In this document: positions 35,624-44,379 of the stretch, piece after piece
Layout of the letters: the number at the start of each line of letters is the position of its first letter
How positions within the stretch are numbered: the stretch's first letter is position 1
From: Burkholderia cepacia GG4
GTDB lineage: Bacteria > Pseudomonadota > Gammaproteobacteria > Burkholderiales > Burkholderiaceae
NCBI RefSeq assembly: GCF_000292915.1
Contig: NC_018513.1
Coordinates: 1,860,001 to 1,924,000 of the forward strand
Reading direction: 5' to 3'
Length of the DNA stretch: 64,000 nt
Notes under the pieces: generated by a model
Database searches by the model: none
What the model was told of the DNA's origin: nothing
Seen by the model: the letters and a program-made list of their open reading frames with translations, nothing else
Position numbers and translations under genes: made by a program

Positions 35624-36700
35624 TCAGCGTTTTTTTAGCGGCAGCGGCACCACGCTTTTCACGTCGCGCAGCCCGGCCGGTTCGGGCGGCAGGTAGCCCC
35701 AGTCGCCCTGCGATGCCGTGGCATCGTTCGTTGCCGCGCCAGGCTCGCCGTCGGGCGATCGGCGCGGGTCCGGCGGCGAACGCTCGTCGCGCTCGCCGCT
35801 CGCGCGCGACGCGCTCGACGACGGTGGCGTACCCGCATGACGCCGGTGCCGCAGCACCGCGTCGGCCACGCATTCCACGTGCGACACCGTTACCGCATCG
35901 GCCTGTTCCAGCGCGGCGAGCGCGCGCGCGGCGCGCAGCATCACGAGGTCGGCGCGCAGCCCGTCGACGGCCGCGTCGATGCACAGCGCGCTGACGCGCG
36001 CGTGGACGGCATCGTCGAAATCGAGCGCCGACAGCAGTGCCCGCGCCGCGTGAATCCGCTCGCCGAGCGCGCGCTGCGCGGCGGCATGACGCGCGCGAAA
36101 CGCCGCCGGATCGAGGTCGAACGCGAGCCGCGCCTTCACGATCTGTTCGCGCTGTGCGGCGTCGAAGCAGTTCTCGAGCTCGACCATCAGCCCGAAGCGG
36201 TCGAGCAGTTGCGGGCGCAGTTCGCCTTCCTCGGGGTTCATCGTGCCGACCAGCACGAAGCGCGCGTCGTGCGCATGCGACACGCCATCGCGCTCGACCA
36301 CGTTCACGCCGCTCGCGGCGACGTCGAGCAGCGTATCGACGAGCCCGTCGGCGAGCAGGTTCACCTCGTCGACGTACAGCACGCCGCGATGCGCGCGGGC
36401 CAGCAGGCCTGGCCGGAACCGCACGCCGTTTTCGGCGAGTGCATGCGCGAGGTCGAGCGTGCCCGTGACCTGTTCGTCACTCGCCGACAGCGGCAGCGTG
36501 ACGAATTCCCCTTCGGGCAGCAGTTCCGCGAGCGCGCGTGCGGCCGTCGATTTCGCAGTGCCGCGCGGCCCGCTGACGAGCACGCCGCCGAGCGACGGGT
36601 CGATCGCCGCGAGCAGCAGCGCCTGCTGCAGCGGCTGCTGCGCGACCAGCGCCGCGAACGGGAATACCGCGCGGGTGCGGTGCATCGTCGGATCGGTCAT
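35624..36700 (-). CDS. ChlI-like AAA+ ATPase subunit of the cobalt chelatase
   Basis: This 358-residue AAA+ protein has Walker A GPRGTAKST at about 44-52, Walker B VLYVDEVNLL at about 106, the MNPEEGELRPQLLDRFG sensor stretch at about 153-169 and a helical lid. A low-complexity acidic/Pro tail follows from about 290. It is the motor of the chelatase that drives ATP-dependent Co2+ insertion by CobN, taking the place of CobS. Its ATG overlaps the cobN stop (ATGA). Confidence 0.88.
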   Translation of the reverse strand: MTDPTMHRTRAVFPFAALVAQQPLQQALLLAAIDPSLGGVLVSGPRGTAKSTAARALAELLPEGEFVTLPLSASDEQVTGTLDLAHALAENGVRFRPGLLARAHRGVLYVDEVNLLADGLVDTLLDVAASGVNVVERDGVSHAHDARFVLVGTMNPEEGELRPQLLDRFGLMVELENCFDAAQREQIVKARLAFDLDPAAFRARHAAAQRALGERIHAARALLSALDFDDAVHARVSALCIDAAVDGLRADLVMLRAARALAALEQADAVTVSHVECVADAVLRHRRHAGTPPSSSASRASGERDERSPPDPRRSPDGEPGAATNDATASQGDWGYLPPEPAGLRDVKSVVPLPLKKR

Positions 36701-39700
36701 CGCCGTCCCCCTTCCTGGAGTTGTTCGCTCGCGAGCCAGACCGATTCGATCCGCTCGCGATAGTCGCCCGGCTGCTGCCACAGCCCGCGCTGCATCGCTT
36801 CGACGAAGCGTTCGCAGATGCCGTGCAGCGCCTTCGGGTTGTGTCGTTCGAGGAACGCGCGCGTGTCGTCGTCGAACAGGTACGCGTCGGCGACGAGCGC
36901 GTACTGGTGGTCGGACAGCACGCGCGCGGTCGCGTCATAGCCGTACAGGTAGTCGACGGTCGCGGCCATCTCGGCCGCGCCCTTGTAGCCGTGGCGCTTC
37001 ACGCCGTCGAGCCATTTCGGGTTGACGACGCGCGAGCGGATCACGCGCGCGATCTCCTCGCGCAGCGTCCGCATCTTCGGCGCGGCAGGGTTGGCATGGT
37101 CACCGTGGTAGAGGCTCGGCTGTTGCCCCGACAGGTGTCGCACGGCCGCCGTCATCCCGCCCTGGAACTGGTAGTAGTCATTCGAATCGAGGATGTCGTG
37201 TTCGCGGCTGTCCTGGTTCTGCACGACGACGTCGATCGCGGCGAGCCGCTCGCCGAACACGTCCGGCGCGGCGTCGCCCGCGCTGTTCTGCGCGTACGCA
37301 TGGCCGCCCCACTGGCGGTAGGCTTCGGCCAGATCGGCGTCGCTCTGCCAGCGGCGCTGGTCGATCAGGTCCTGCAGGCCCGCGCCGTAGCTGCCCGGCC
37401 GCGCGCCGAACACGCGCCAGCCGGCACGCCGCCGCGCTTCGTCGGGCGCCACGCCGCGCTCGATCCATTGCGCGCGTTCGCGCTCGATGCGGGCGCGGAC
37501 CGGATTCAGTTCTTCGGGCTCGTCGAGCGCGGCGACGGCCTGTACGGCCGCGTCGAACAGGTGCATCAGGTTCGGGAACGCGTCGCGGAAGAAGCCCGAC
37601 ACGCGCAGCGTCACGTCGATGCGCGGCCGGTCGAAGATCTCGATCGGCAGAATCTCGAAGTCGGTCACGCGATGGCTGCCGTGCGCCCACTTCGGCCGCA
37701 CGCCGAGCAGCGCGAACGCCTGCGCGATATCGTCGCCGCCGGTGCGCATCGTTGCCGTCCCCCACACCGACAGGCCGATCGCGCGCGGATAGTCGCCATG
37801 ATCCTGCAGATGGCGTTCGATCAGCTGCTGCGCGGATTTCAGGCCGAGCGACCAGGCGGCCTGCGTCGGCACCGCGCGCGTGTCGACCGAGTAGAAGTTG
37901 CGGCCCGTGGGCAGCACGTCGGGGCGACCGCGCGACGGCGAGCCGCTCGGCCCCGGCGGCACGAAGCGGCCGTCGAGCCCGCGCAGCAGCTGGCGCATTT
38001 CCTCGCCGCCGCATGCGTCGAGCGCGGGCATCAGCGTCGCGCGCACGCGTTCGATCACCGCGAGCGTATGCGGCCAGTCGCCGGGCGGCGGGGAGTCGAT
38101 ACCGGTGTCGCCCGAATGACTTGATGCGGCCGTACACAGGCCGTCGAGCCATTGCTGCGCGAGCCGTTCGAGCCGCTCGCGCGTATCGCCTGCATGGCGC
38201 CACGGCGATGCGTCGAGTGCCTGCAGGACGGCCGGCCGCGGGCCGGTCCACGGCGCGGCCCAGTCGGCCGCGAGCGGGTCGAAATCGTCACCGAGCGCGA
38301 GATCGCGCGCGAGCGCACCGATCAGTCCCGCGCGTTCGCCCTTGCCATCGCCGACCGGAAAGCGCGCGAGCGCGAGCAGCGTGTCGCGACGCTGGCGATC
38401 GGCCGGCGACATGCCAAATACGTGCAGCCCGTCGCGAATCTGCGCTTCCTTCAATTCGCACAGCCAGGCGTCGACACGCGTCAGCAGCGCGTCCTCGGCG
38501 CCCGCGTCGCGCGGCGGCGACACGCTCAGTTCGTCATGCAGCCGGTGTTCGGCGATCGTCGCGAGGATCGTCTTGCGCAGCAGCTTCGCGCGCCGCGCAT
38601 CGACCATCAGCGCTTCGTAGTATTCGTCGACCTGCCGTTCGAGATCCTGCAGCGGGCCGTAGTTTTCCGCGCGCGTGAGCGGCGGCATCAGGTGGTCGAT
38701 GATCACCGCCTGCGCGCGGCGCTTCGCCTGGCTGCCCTCGCCCGGATCGTTGACGATGAACGGATACAGGTGCGGCAGCGGCCCGAGCGTCAGGTCGGGC
38801 CAGCACGCGTCGGACAGCGCGACGCTCTTGCCCGGCAGCCATTCGAGGTTGCCGTGCTTGCCGAGATGGATCACCGCGTCGATGCAGAACGCATCGCGCA
38901 GCCAGAAATAGAACGCGAGATACGCGTGCGGCGGCACCAGATCCGCATCATGGTAGCTCGCATAGTCGTTCTCGCCGCGCGAACGCGACGGCTGGATGCC
39001 GACGAACACGTTGCCCGCGCGCCAGCCCGCGATCGTGAAGCGCCCCTGCCGCAGCGTCGGGTCCGCTTCAGGCGGCCCCCAGCGTTCGTTCAGCGCGTCG
39101 CGCACCGCGGCCGGCAGCCGCGCGAAATGCGCGAGGTAGTCGGCCAGCGCGAAGCTCTGGAACGCCGGGCGCAGTGCGCGCACGGCCGGGTCGTTGGTCA
39201 CGCCTTCGGTGAGCCGCGCGATCAGCGCGTCGCCATCGGCCGGCAGGTCGGCCACGGCATAGCCCGCGTCGCGCAATGCCGCGAGCACGCGCAGTGCGGA
39301 CGCCGGCGTGTCGAGCCCGACGCCGTTGCCGATCCGCCCTTCGCTTTGCGGATAGTTCGCGAGGATCAGTGCAATGCGCTTGTCGGCTTGGTCGAGCGTG
39401 CGCAGCCGGCACCAGCCGCGCGCGAGCGCCGCGACGAACGCGATCCGTTCGGCGTCCGGCTGGTAGCGCACGACGTCGACTTCGGTGTGCGGGCAACGAT
39501 ACGCGAGCCCCTTGAAGCTCACCGCGCGCGTGACGATGCGCCCGTCGACCTCGGGCAGCGCGATGTGCATCGCGATGTCGCGCGCGTGCAGCCCCTGGTT
39601 GTCGGCGACCCACGCGTCGCGGTTGCCGCCGGACAGGATGACCTGCAGCACGGGCGCGTCGCCGGCGAGCACATCGGGCTCGGGACTGTCGATCGCACCG

Positions 39701-40515
39701 GCCGCGAACGCCGTGGTGTTCAGCACGAGCGCGACGTCGTGCGCATCGCAGAGCCGCGCGATGACCTCGCGGCTCACCGCGTCCTTCAACGACGTGACCG
39801 CGATCGGCAGCGGATTGAGCCCTTCGTGAACGAGCGCATCGGCCAGTGCGTCGAACACGGCCGTGTTCGCGGCCTGCCAGTGCGCGCGATAGAACAGGAT
39901 CGCGACGACGGGCGCGCCGGGCGTCCAGCGCGCCCGCCAGTCGTCGACGCTCGCCGGGTCGCGCGCGGGGTGATACAGCGCGGCGGCCGGCAGCGGGCGC
40001 GGCAGCTCGGGTTCGTCGCCGAAGCCGAGCGTGTGGAACGCGATGCTGCGCAGCAGCGCGTCGGCGTTGTGCCTCCCGCCTTCGCGCAGGTAGCGCCACC
40101 ACAGCCGGCACAGGTCGGGCGCGACCGTGCTCTTTGCGACGAGGTTCGGGTCTTCCTGCAGGTCGCCCGAGAACATCGCGAGCCGTTGCCCGCGTTTCGA
40201 CGCGAGCGACACGGCCTGCTCGATCCCGTACGGCCAGTACGCCTCGCCGCCGAGATGATCGATCACGACCGTCTTCGCGTGGCGCAGCACGTCGTCGACA
40301 TAGAAATCGACCGACGCCGGCTGGCGCAGGAACGTGACGTTCGCGAGCCGCACGCTCGGGAACCCGGCCGGCAACTGCGGCACGATGCTCGCGAGCAGCG
40401 ACAGCGTCGTGTCGGCCGAACTCAGGATCACGATGTCGGCCGGCTGCTGGTCGATCCGGACGACACCCTGCGTATCGTCGACGAAGCCGCCCGGCGTGGT
40501 GCGCAGCAAATGCAT
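36697..40515 (-). CDS. cobN: Aerobic cobaltochelatase large subunit
   Basis: This is the 1272-residue catalytic subunit that binds hydrogenobyrinate a,c-diamide and inserts Co2+. Conserved stretches include HGS-type FLRQPASVDFYVDDVLRHAK near the start, HLGKHGNLEWLPGKSVALS at about 547-565, and ALPTGRNFYSVDTRAVPTQAAW at about 870. Length is normal for CobN. It follows cobW by 6 bases and is coupled to chlI, so uptake, delivery and insertion genes form one operon under a riboswitch. Confidence 0.94.
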   Translation of the reverse strand: MHLLRTTPGGFVDDTQGVVRIDQQPADIVILSSADTTLSLLASIVPQLPAGFPSVRLANVTFLRQPASVDFYVDDVLRHAKTVVIDHLGGEAYWPYGIEQAVSLASKRGQRLAMFSGDLQEDPNLVAKSTVAPDLCRLWWRYLREGGRHNADALLRSIAFHTLGFGDEPELPRPLPAAALYHPARDPASVDDWRARWTPGAPVVAILFYRAHWQAANTAVFDALADALVHEGLNPLPIAVTSLKDAVSREVIARLCDAHDVALVLNTTAFAAGAIDSPEPDVLAGDAPVLQVILSGGNRDAWVADNQGLHARDIAMHIALPEVDGRIVTRAVSFKGLAYRCPHTEVDVVRYQPDAERIAFVAALARGWCRLRTLDQADKRIALILANYPQSEGRIGNGVGLDTPASALRVLAALRDAGYAVADLPADGDALIARLTEGVTNDPAVRALRPAFQSFALADYLAHFARLPAAVRDALNERWGPPEADPTLRQGRFTIAGWRAGNVFVGIQPSRSRGENDYASYHDADLVPPHAYLAFYFWLRDAFCIDAVIHLGKHGNLEWLPGKSVALSDACWPDLTLGPLPHLYPFIVNDPGEGSQAKRRAQAVIIDHLMPPLTRAENYGPLQDLERQVDEYYEALMVDARRAKLLRKTILATIAEHRLHDELSVSPPRDAGAEDALLTRVDAWLCELKEAQIRDGLHVFGMSPADRQRRDTLLALARFPVGDGKGERAGLIGALARDLALGDDFDPLAADWAAPWTGPRPAVLQALDASPWRHAGDTRERLERLAQQWLDGLCTAASSHSGDTGIDSPPPGDWPHTLAVIERVRATLMPALDACGGEEMRQLLRGLDGRFVPPGPSGSPSRGRPDVLPTGRNFYSVDTRAVPTQAAWSLGLKSAQQLIERHLQDHGDYPRAIGLSVWGTATMRTGGDDIAQAFALLGVRPKWAHGSHRVTDFEILPIEIFDRPRIDVTLRVSGFFRDAFPNLMHLFDAAVQAVAALDEPEELNPVRARIERERAQWIERGVAPDEARRRAGWRVFGARPGSYGAGLQDLIDQRRWQSDADLAEAYRQWGGHAYAQNSAGDAAPDVFGERLAAIDVVVQNQDSREHDILDSNDYYQFQGGMTAAVRHLSGQQPSLYHGDHANPAAPKMRTLREEIARVIRSRVVNPKWLDGVKRHGYKGAAEMAATVDYLYGYDATARVLSDHQYALVADAYLFDDDTRAFLERHNPKALHGICERFVEAMQRGLWQQPGDYRERIESVWLASEQLQEGGRR

Positions 40516-40521
40516 CGTGCG

Positions 40522-41601
40522 TTACGCCTGTTGCAGCTCGGCCGCGCACGCGGCGTCGAACGCGCGTTGCAGCGTAGCCGCGTCGAGATCCTCGCCGATC
40601 AGCACGAAGCGGCTCGCGCGCGTTTCGCCGTCCTGCCAGCGACGGTCGAAATAGCTGTCGAAACGGCGGCCGACGCCCTGGATCACGAGCCGCATCGGCG
40701 CATCGGGCAACGCCGCGAAGCCTTTCGCGCGGTAGATCGTGTGCGTCTCGACGACGCGCTGCAGCGCGGCGATCGTCGCTTCGCGCGTGCCGGCGTCGCC
40801 GGACACGACCACCGAGTCGAAATCGTCGTGATGGTGATCGTGATCGCCGTCGTCGGCCGAGCCGTGATGGTCGTGACGCAGGTGGATCGTTTCCTCCGAG
40901 GCCGATTCGAGCCCGAGCAGCATCGCGAGGTCGAGTTCGCCGCGCGTCGCGCGCACGATCTTCACCTGCGGCGGGATTTCCTCGCGGATCGCCGCTTCGA
41001 CCTCAGCGAACTGCGCGTCGGCGACGAGATCGGCCTTGTTCACGATCACGAGATCGGCGGACGACAGCTGGTCGGCGAACAGTTCGTGCAGCGGCGATTC
41101 GTGGTCGAGGTTCGGATCGGCGCGGCGCTGCGCGTCGACGGCCTGCGGATTTTCCGCGAACTGGCCGCTCGCGGCGGCCGGCCCGTCGACGACGGTCACG
41201 ACCGCGTCGACCGTGAAGCTGTTGCGGATGGTCGGCCAGTTGAAGGCCTGCACGAGCGGCTTCGGCAGCGCGAGGCCCGAGGTCTCGATCAGCACGTGAT
41301 CGATGTCGGCGCGGCGCTCGACGAGCGCTTCCATCACCGGATAGAACTCCTCCTGCACGGTGCAGCACAGGCAGCCGTTCGCGAGTTCATAGAGCTGGCC
41401 CGACGCTTCGCCCGCTGCGTCCTCGCAGCCGATGCCGCAGCCCTTGAGGATTTCGCCGTCGATGCCGAGTTCGCCGAACTCGTTGACGATCACCGCGATG
41501 CGGCGGCCTTCGGCACGCTGCAGGATGTGGCGCATCAGCGTGGTCTTGCCGCTGCCGAGAAAGCCCGTGACGATCGTGACGGGAAGCTTGCGCATGGTCA
41601 T
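40522..41601 (-). CDS. cobW: CobW-type GTP-dependent cobalt metallochaperone
   Basis: This 359-residue G3E-family GTPase has Walker A GFLGSGKTT at about 13-21, the metal-binding CLCC motif in ELANGCLCCTV, and NKAD for guanine recognition. A His/Asp-rich loop (HDHHGSADDGDHDHHHDD, about 243-260) gives extra metal-binding capacity. It likely delivers Co2+ to CobN, whose gene follows by 6 bases. The first ATG (41601) is used; a second lies two codons later. Confidence 0.92.
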   Translation of the reverse strand: MTMRKLPVTIVTGFLGSGKTTLMRHILQRAEGRRIAVIVNEFGELGIDGEILKGCGIGCEDAAGEASGQLYELANGCLCCTVQEEFYPVMEALVERRADIDHVLIETSGLALPKPLVQAFNWPTIRNSFTVDAVVTVVDGPAAASGQFAENPQAVDAQRRADPNLDHESPLHELFADQLSSADLVIVNKADLVADAQFAEVEAAIREEIPPQVKIVRATRGELDLAMLLGLESASEETIHLRHDHHGSADDGDHDHHHDDFDSVVVSGDAGTREATIAALQRVVETHTIYRAKGFAALPDAPMRLVIQGVGRRFDSYFDRRWQDGETRASRFVLIGEDLDAATLQRAFDAACAAELQQA

Positions 41602-41627
41602 GGTAGGTCCTGTGTCGAAAAAGGGAG

Positions 41628-42686
41628 TCAGGCCGAGAGCGTCACGTCGATCTCGTCGTAGCGTTTGAGGCGGTAGATCGCGGCCGACACGATCCAGCAC
41701 GCGAGGAACAGGCCGATCACGACGTAGCCGAGCATCCCGAAATGCGATGCGACCATCGTCGCGAAATCCCATACGGGACCCTGCAGCGACAGCTTGTCCG
41801 CGAGCAGCGCGAGCACCTCGATGCCGCCGATCAGCGCGGCGACCAGCACCGACACGAACGTGATCGTCATGTTGTAGTAGATCTTGCGGATCGGCCGCAC
41901 GTACGCCCAGCGGTACGCGCCCATCATCAGGATGCCGTCGGTCGTGTCGACGAGCGTCATGCCCGCGGTGAACAGCACCGGCAGCACCATCACCGACCAG
42001 AACGACAGGCCGCCCTGCACCTGCGTGGCCGAAATGCCGAACAGAGCGATCTCGGTCGCGGTGTCGAAGCCGAAGCCGAACAGGAAGCCGACCGGATACA
42101 GGTGCCAGCTGCGCGACACGAGGCGGAACAACGGCCTGAACAGGCGGGCCAGCACGCCGCGCTGGTTCATCAGCATGTCGAGATCGGCGTCGACGATCGG
42201 CTCGCCGCGGCGGGCCGCGCGAAACGTCCGGTACACGGAAATCAGGATCAGCAGGTTGGCGGCCGCGAGCACCAGCAGGAAGAACGCCGACACGCTCGTG
42301 CTGATCACGCCGCCCCAGGTCTTCATGCTCTCGAAGCGCGCGAGCGACGCCGCGGTCAGTGCGACCGCCACCGACATCACGATCACCACCGTCGAATGGC
42401 CGAGCGAGAAGAACAGGCCCGCGCCGAGCGGGCTGCGGCCTTCCTGCATCAGCTTGCGCGTGACGTTGTCGATCGCGGCGATATGGTCGGCGTCGACCGC
42501 GTGGCGCAGCCCGAACACGTAGGCGAGCAGCGCGGTACCCAGCAGCACGGGCTGGTCGCGAAACGCGACGAATGCCCAGATCCACGCGCCGACGTTGAAC
42601 GCGGCGAGCAGCGAGTAGATGGCGACGATTTTGCCGCGCAGCCCGGACGGGCTGTCGTTGAACAGACGGAAGAACGAGTCGAGCAT
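41628..42686 (-). CDS. NiCoT-family nickel/cobalt permease
   Basis: This 352-residue inner-membrane permease of the HoxN/NixA/NhlF family has eight predicted helices. The metal-binding signature in helix 2 is RHAVDADHIAAIDNVTR at about 61-77; LGHSTVV and FGFDTATEIALFG are also conserved. Its position before cobW and cobN and behind a cobalamin riboswitch argues for cobalt rather than nickel uptake. AAAGGAG precedes the ATG. Confidence 0.92.
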   Translation of the reverse strand: MLDSFFRLFNDSPSGLRGKIVAIYSLLAAFNVGAWIWAFVAFRDQPVLLGTALLAYVFGLRHAVDADHIAAIDNVTRKLMQEGRSPLGAGLFFSLGHSTVVIVMSVAVALTAASLARFESMKTWGGVISTSVSAFFLLVLAAANLLILISVYRTFRAARRGEPIVDADLDMLMNQRGVLARLFRPLFRLVSRSWHLYPVGFLFGFGFDTATEIALFGISATQVQGGLSFWSVMVLPVLFTAGMTLVDTTDGILMMGAYRWAYVRPIRKIYYNMTITFVSVLVAALIGGIEVLALLADKLSLQGPVWDFATMVASHFGMLGYVVIGLFLACWIVSAAIYRLKRYDEIDVTLSA

Positions 42687-42886
42687 GATGCTCCTTTGCG
42701 AACGGTCGACATGATGAATGCCAACACGGCCGTCGTCGGCCCTGCCCGCGCCGCCTGCCGTTCGTCGCCCCGGCCCGCGGCGTGGACGCGACGGGCGGAT
42801 CGGCGGAGGAAGCGGGCAACGTTCGGGCGTCGGGCGTGCTGCGGCCGTGGACGATGCGCCGCCTCCCCGCGGCGCTGAACCCCAAC

Positions 42887-43124
42887 GTTCTGGCCGGTAT
42901 CCGGGCTGACGAACACGCCGCTTCGCCTTCCCGGATGCGTGGCATCCAGTGGCGGTCGTCCGCATGCGGCAGGCATGCGGCGAAGCGGCGTTGCATCGCG
43001 CTGGGCGCGACGCGTTCGCTTACCGTTGCGGGGGCAGCACAGGTTGGCTCGACTGCGGCGCAGGCAGGCTCCCTGTTTCCCGTTTAACTGCGCACGCCGG
43101 AGCAGCGCGCGCGAGCACCAAAAC
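42887..43124 (-). ncRNA. Cobalamin riboswitch upstream of the cobalt permease operon
   Basis: Read on the minus strand it has GTTTTGGTGCTCGC at the 5' end, GTTAAACGGGAAACAGGGAG, the B12 box GCTGCCCCCGCAACGGTAAG, GCCACTGG, ATCCGGGAAGGCG and CAGCCCGGATACCGGCCAGAAC at the 3' end. GTTTTGG (43124-43118) and CCAGAAC (42893-42887) close P1 with one wobble pair. It should turn off the permease-cobW-cobN-chlI-chlD operon when adenosylcobalamin is plentiful. About 200 bases separate it from the permease start. Confidence 0.9.
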
Positions 43125-43131
43125 GCGTGCG

Positions 43132-43160
43132 AGTGTAGGCGGCGGTGCCGGGAGCGTCAA
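43132..43160 (-). promoter_or_regulatory. Sigma-70 promoter of the cobalt permease operon
   Basis: On the minus strand TTGACG (43160-43155) and TACACT (43137-43132) are separated by exactly 17 bases. The predicted start point, about 43125, coincides with the 5' edge of the riboswitch P1 stem at 43124, which supports both calls. Confidence 0.65.
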
Positions 43161-43200
43161 GGCGGCACATTCGGCAGCGCCGCGGCGCCCGTGCGGCGGG

Positions 43201-43229
43201 TTCGCGGCGGCCGGTCGCTGTGCTATCGT
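43201..43229 (+). promoter_or_regulatory. Candidate promoter of the cobA operon
   Basis: TATCGT (43224-43229), preceded by a TGC extended -10 element, lies 17 bases after a weak -35 TTCGCG (43201-43206). Transcription would begin near 43236, one base before the P1 stem of the plus-strand riboswitch. Confidence 0.45.
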
Positions 43230-43236
43230 ATGCGCC

Positions 43237-43447
43237 GCGTTCGGTGCTCGCATGCGGATTCCGCGCATGCAGTTAAACGGGAAGCAGGAGGCGGATGTCC
43301 GCCCGGCCTGTGCTGTCCCCGCAACGGTACGCCGCCCGCGCGACGCGCTTTGCGCGCCCGCGTCCAGGCCGCCCGCGATGCCACTGCCCTTCAGCGGGCG
43401 GGAAGGCTGTGGCCTGGCAAGCGGCCAGCCCGGATACCGGCCGACGC
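43237..43447 (+). ncRNA. Cobalamin riboswitch upstream of cobA
   Basis: GCGTTCGGTGCTCG at the 5' end, CAGTTAAACGGGAAGCAGGAG, the B12 box TGCTGTCCCCGCAACGGTA, GCCACTGCCC, GGGCGGGAAGGC and CAGCCCGGATACCGGCCGACGC at the 3' end make a complete aptamer. GCGTTCGG (43237) and CCGACGC (43441) close P1. Several blocks are identical to the minus-strand switch next to it, so the two are likely duplicates. It should control cobA-cobE-cobO-cobB. Confidence 0.9.
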
Positions 43448-43473
43448 AAGGGGCGAGCCCGATGCTCGCCGAA

Positions 43474-43541
43474 CGCCCGATCCGCGGGGGACGGATGGGG
43501 TGCGCATTCCGCCCGCGTTCGCGCGGGCTTCGCCCGATCCG
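43474..43541 (+). promoter_or_regulatory. Candidate expression platform of the cobA riboswitch
   Basis: The 11-base string CGCCCGATCCG occurs at 43474-43484 and again at 43531-43541. Between them CGGATGGGG (43492-43500) can pair with either copy, and GCCCGCG-TTCG-CGCGGGC (43511-43528) forms a 7-bp hairpin with a UUCG tetraloop. Alternative pairing of this kind is what a switch needs. No T tract follows, so control may be translational or Rho-linked. Confidence 0.4.
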
Positions 43542-43629
43542 TCATGCGTTGTCTGTCCGCCGGCCGTCGATGTGCCGCTCGCTTTCCCCTTTCCACTGTC
43601 ATGACACGGTGCGCGCCGTGCCGCGCCCG

Positions 43630-44379
43630 ATGAGCCGCGCGTGGCTCGTCGGCGCAGGCCCCGGCGACGCCGACCTGCTGACGCTCAAGGCCGTGCGCGC
43701 GATCGCCGCTGCGGACGTGCTGCTCGTCGACGATCTCGTGAACCCTGACGTGCTGTGCCATGCGCGCGCCGATGCGCGCATCGAGCAGGTCGGCAAGCGC
43801 GGCGGCCATGCATCGACCCCGCAGGAAGCGATCGTCGCCGCGATGCTCGCGCACCTGCGCGCGGGCCGCAGCGTCGCTCGCCTCAAGGGCGGCGATCCGT
43901 TCGTGTTCGGCCGTGGCGGCGAGGAGCTGCTCGCGCTTGGCGCGGCCGGTTTTCCGGTCGAGGTCGTCAACGGCATCACGGCCGGTATCGCCGCCCCCGC
44001 CGCGCTCGGCATTCCGGTCACGCATCGCGGTGACGCACAAGGCGTGATCTTCGTCACGGGCCACGGCGCGGGCGCCGACGAGCCCGACTGGCGCGCGCTG
44101 GCCGCGACGCGGATGACGATCGTGATCTACATGGGCATTCGCCGGCTCGATGCGATCGTGGCCGCGCTGCGCGACGGCGGCCTGTCCGGCGACACGCCGT
44201 GCGCGGCGATCGAGAACGCGACGCGCGCCGGCCAGCGGCACGCGCTGGCGACGCTCGACACGGTCGTCGAACGCGTCGGCGCGACCGGTATCGGTTCGCC
44301 CGCGATCGTCGTGATCGGCCGCGTCGCCGCGCTCGCCGGCGATCCCGCGGTGCGCGCGGCACTCGGCGGCCGTGGATGA
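43630..44379 (+). CDS. cobA: Uroporphyrinogen III C-methyltransferase
   Basis: This 249-residue SAM-dependent methylase makes precorrin-2, the branch point to siroheme and cobalamin. Motifs are GAGPGDADLLTLKAVRAI at the N-terminus, RLKGGDPFVFGRGGEE at about 84-99 and VVNGITAGIAAPAALGIP. It is the single-domain form without the CysG oxidase/chelatase half. I start at the ATG of MSRAWLVG; in-frame GTG codons at 43609 and 43618 are alternatives. It is the first gene of the riboswitch-controlled cobA-cobE-cobO-cobB operon. Confidence 0.92.
   Translation: MSRAWLVGAGPGDADLLTLKAVRAIAAADVLLVDDLVNPDVLCHARADARIEQVGKRGGHASTPQEAIVAAMLAHLRAGRSVARLKGGDPFVFGRGGEELLALGAAGFPVEVVNGITAGIAAPAALGIPVTHRGDAQGVIFVTGHGAGADEPDWRALAATRMTIVIYMGIRRLDAIVAALRDGGLSGDTPCAAIENATRAGQRHALATLDTVVERVGATGIGSPAIVVIGRVAALAGDPAVRAALGGRG

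Noticed and set aside
38152..41661. Open frame of about 1170 codons on the plus strand opposite cobN and cobW
   Set aside because: Antisense shadow in high-GC DNA; cobN and cobW on the minus strand carry all family motifs.
42949..43629. In-frame N-terminal extension of CobA back to 42949
   Set aside because: The extension would run through two riboswitches and has no homology; the CobA fold begins at the ATG at 43630.
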